Below, piece after piece: positions 5,414 to 5,424 of a DNA stretch of 5,424 nt; position 1 is the first letter of the stretch, and each line of letters begins with the position of its first letter. Below the pieces are notes generated by a model, which saw nothing but the letters and a program-made list of their open reading frames with translations, had not been told where the DNA came from and made no database searches. The stretch is from Psychrilyobacter sp. (lineage in GTDB: Bacteria; Fusobacteriota; Fusobacteriia; Fusobacteriales; Fusobacteriaceae): NCBI GenBank assembly GCA_030621995.1, contig JAUXGP010000131.1, positions 1 to 5,424 on the forward strand, written 5' to 3'. Made by a program: the position numbers and the translations under genes.

Positions 5414-5424
5414 GCAAGAAAGTC

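Overview
The window suggests a low-GC anaerobe. The DNA is strongly AT-rich, arginine is mostly AGA/AGG, and almost every gene has a near-perfect AGGAGG ribosome site. The style fits Fusobacteriota (Ilyobacter, Propionigenium or Psychrilyobacter-like) or a clostridial Firmicute. This placement is a judgement from codon style and protein resemblance, not from a marker gene.

Layout. (1) 1-3241, plus strand: the 3' part of a peptide ABC importer operon, with the end of permease DppB, then complete DppC, DppD and DppF. Genes are 12-25 nt apart, each with its own ribosome site. The substrate-binding protein and the rest of dppB would lie to the left. (2) 3278-3309: a strong AT-flanked hairpin that can terminate transcription from both sides. 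(3) 3308-4462, minus strand: a 384-residue protein that I read as a Rep_3 (RepB/RepE/pi type) winged-helix plasmid replication initiator homologue with a long unrecognised C-terminal part. Its real start is an ATG at 4462. (4) 4463-4745: a 283-bp very AT-rich divergent intergenic region with two pairs of 13-bp direct repeats, candidate promoters in both directions, a 7-bp-arm inverted repeat and a cre-like site. (5) 4746-5413, plus strand: the IIB and IIA components of a lactose/cellobiose-family PTS; the IIC permease and other sugar genes are expected just to the right.

How the parts work together. The Dpp genes form one energy-coupled importer (two permeases, two ATPases) for di- or oligopeptides. 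IIA and IIB form the phosphoryl relay (HPr to IIA His to IIB Cys to incoming sugar) for a disaccharide or chitobiose/cellobiose-type sugar. Both are ordinary nutrient-uptake systems. The unusual element is the replication-initiator-like gene between them, which shares a repeat-bearing control region with the PTS operon. It could be a resident replicon initiator (if this contig is a plasmid or secondary chromosome), a relic of an integrated plasmid, or a DNA-binding protein reused as a regulator. The sequence alone does not decide between these.
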